From positions 372,001 through 436,000 of the forward strand of contig NZ_JACBXU010000004.1 of NCBI RefSeq assembly GCF_013415305.1: a stretch of DNA of 64,000 nt, read 5' to 3'. Under the pieces are notes generated by a model. That model was not told the origin of the DNA. It searched no databases and saw only the letters and a list, made by a program, of their open reading frames with translations. The position numbers and the translations under genes were made by a program. Shown here piece after piece: positions 63,610-64,000 of the stretch. Within the stretch, counting starts at the first letter, position 1. Each line of letters opens with the position of its first letter. This stretch comes from Pantoea sp. WMus005. GTDB taxonomy: Bacteria > Pseudomonadota > Gammaproteobacteria > Enterobacterales > Enterobacteriaceae.

Positions 63610-64000
63610 ATGTCTGTGACTACGCATGAAACACCCCCCATCCCGACGACTCCTGTCAGTCGCGCCTGGCTTTGGGCTCGTAAAAATCTGTTTTCCAGCT
63701 GGTTTAACACCTTACTGACGCTGTTTTGCATCTGGGTAATCTGGCACGTCATTCCGCCCGCGCTGAACTGGCTGGTCTTTCAGGCGAACTGGATTGGCAC
63801 CACGCGTGCTGATTGCACCAAAGAGGGTGCCTGTTGGGTCTTTATCCATGCGCGTTTCGGCCAGTTCATGTATGGGCTTTATCCGCATGAGCTGCGCTGG
63901 CGTATTAACCTGGCGCTGGTGATTGGCCTGCTGTCGATTGTACCGATGTTCCTGAAGAGCCTGCCGTATCGTGGACGCTACATTGCGGCCTGGGCTGTCA
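63610..64000 (+). CDS. aapM: General L-amino acid ABC transporter permease AapM (5' part)
   Basis: The reading frame opens at ATG 63610, 15 bases after aapQ, and runs off the window edge after 130 codons. The product has a Pro/Thr-rich cytoplasmic start, a first membrane helix (TLLTLFCIWVIWHVIPPAL), a conserved periplasmic loop with two Cys (ADCTKEGACWVF) and a second helix near 105-120. This matches the AapM/YhdY permease. The aapP ATPase gene should follow outside the window. Confidence 0.92.
   Translation, partial: MSVTTHETPPIPTTPVSRAWLWARKNLFSSWFNTLLTLFCIWVIWHVIPPALNWLVFQANWIGTTRADCTKEGACWVFIHARFGQFMYGLYPHELRWRINLALVIGLLSIVPMFLKSLPYRGRYIAAWAV

Overview
The window reads as a stretch of chromosome from a gammaproteobacterium of the order Enterobacterales, most likely Pantoea or a close relative (Erwiniaceae). 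Nearly every protein is a clear homologue of an Escherichia coli protein of similar length. Fis differs from my recollection of the E. coli protein at about one residue. The gene order is enterobacterial and two ERIC repeats are present. The genus is inferred from overall pattern, not from a database search.

Two ancestral chromosome blocks meet here. Block A (about 0.2-30 kb) matches the 94-95 min region of E. coli: yjfP, a methyl-accepting chemotaxis protein, bsmA, aidB, rlmB-rnr-nsrR, purA, yjeT, hflC-hflK-hflX-hfq-miaA-mutL-amiB-tsaE-nnr, queG, three tRNA-Gly genes, orn, rsgA, psd-mscM. Block B (30-64 kb) matches the 72-73 min region: mdh, argR, three yhcN-type genes, yhcO, an aldehyde dehydrogenase, aaeBAX/aaeR, tldD, yhdP, rng, yhdE, mreDCB, csrD, msrPQ, aroQ, accBC, yhdT-panF, prmA, dusB-fis and the start of an aapJQM amino-acid ABC transporter. 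The join lies between mscM and mdh, at a bidirectional terminator.

Functionally this is mostly core biology: RNA processing and modification (rnr, rlmB, hfq, miaA, queG, orn, rng, dusB, tsaE), membrane protein quality control (hflKC), mismatch repair (mutL), peptidoglycan splitting and cell shape (amiB, mreBCD), phospholipid and fatty-acid supply (psd, accBC), envelope stress (mscM, msrPQ, DUF1471 proteins), and global regulators (fis, argR, nsrR, csrD). Accessory content is light: a chemoreceptor between yjfP and bsmA, a small secreted protein, tandem amplification of yhcN, an aldehyde dehydrogenase beside the AaeAB aromatic-acid exporter, and the Aap transporter after fis.

The most informative non-coding signals are four items. 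(1) A cluster of four consensus DnaA boxes with a perfect IHF site between queG and the glycine tRNAs, the position of the DnaA-titrating/inactivating locus datA in E. coli. (2) A sigma-54 promoter with two NtrC-like sites upstream of aapJ, spaced as at glnA. (3) Two ERIC elements, one inside the hfq-hflX-hflK-hflC operon. (4) A conserved fis promoter upstream of dusB. I found no prophage, insertion sequence, CRISPR array or defence system. I did not find a clearly new multi-gene system.
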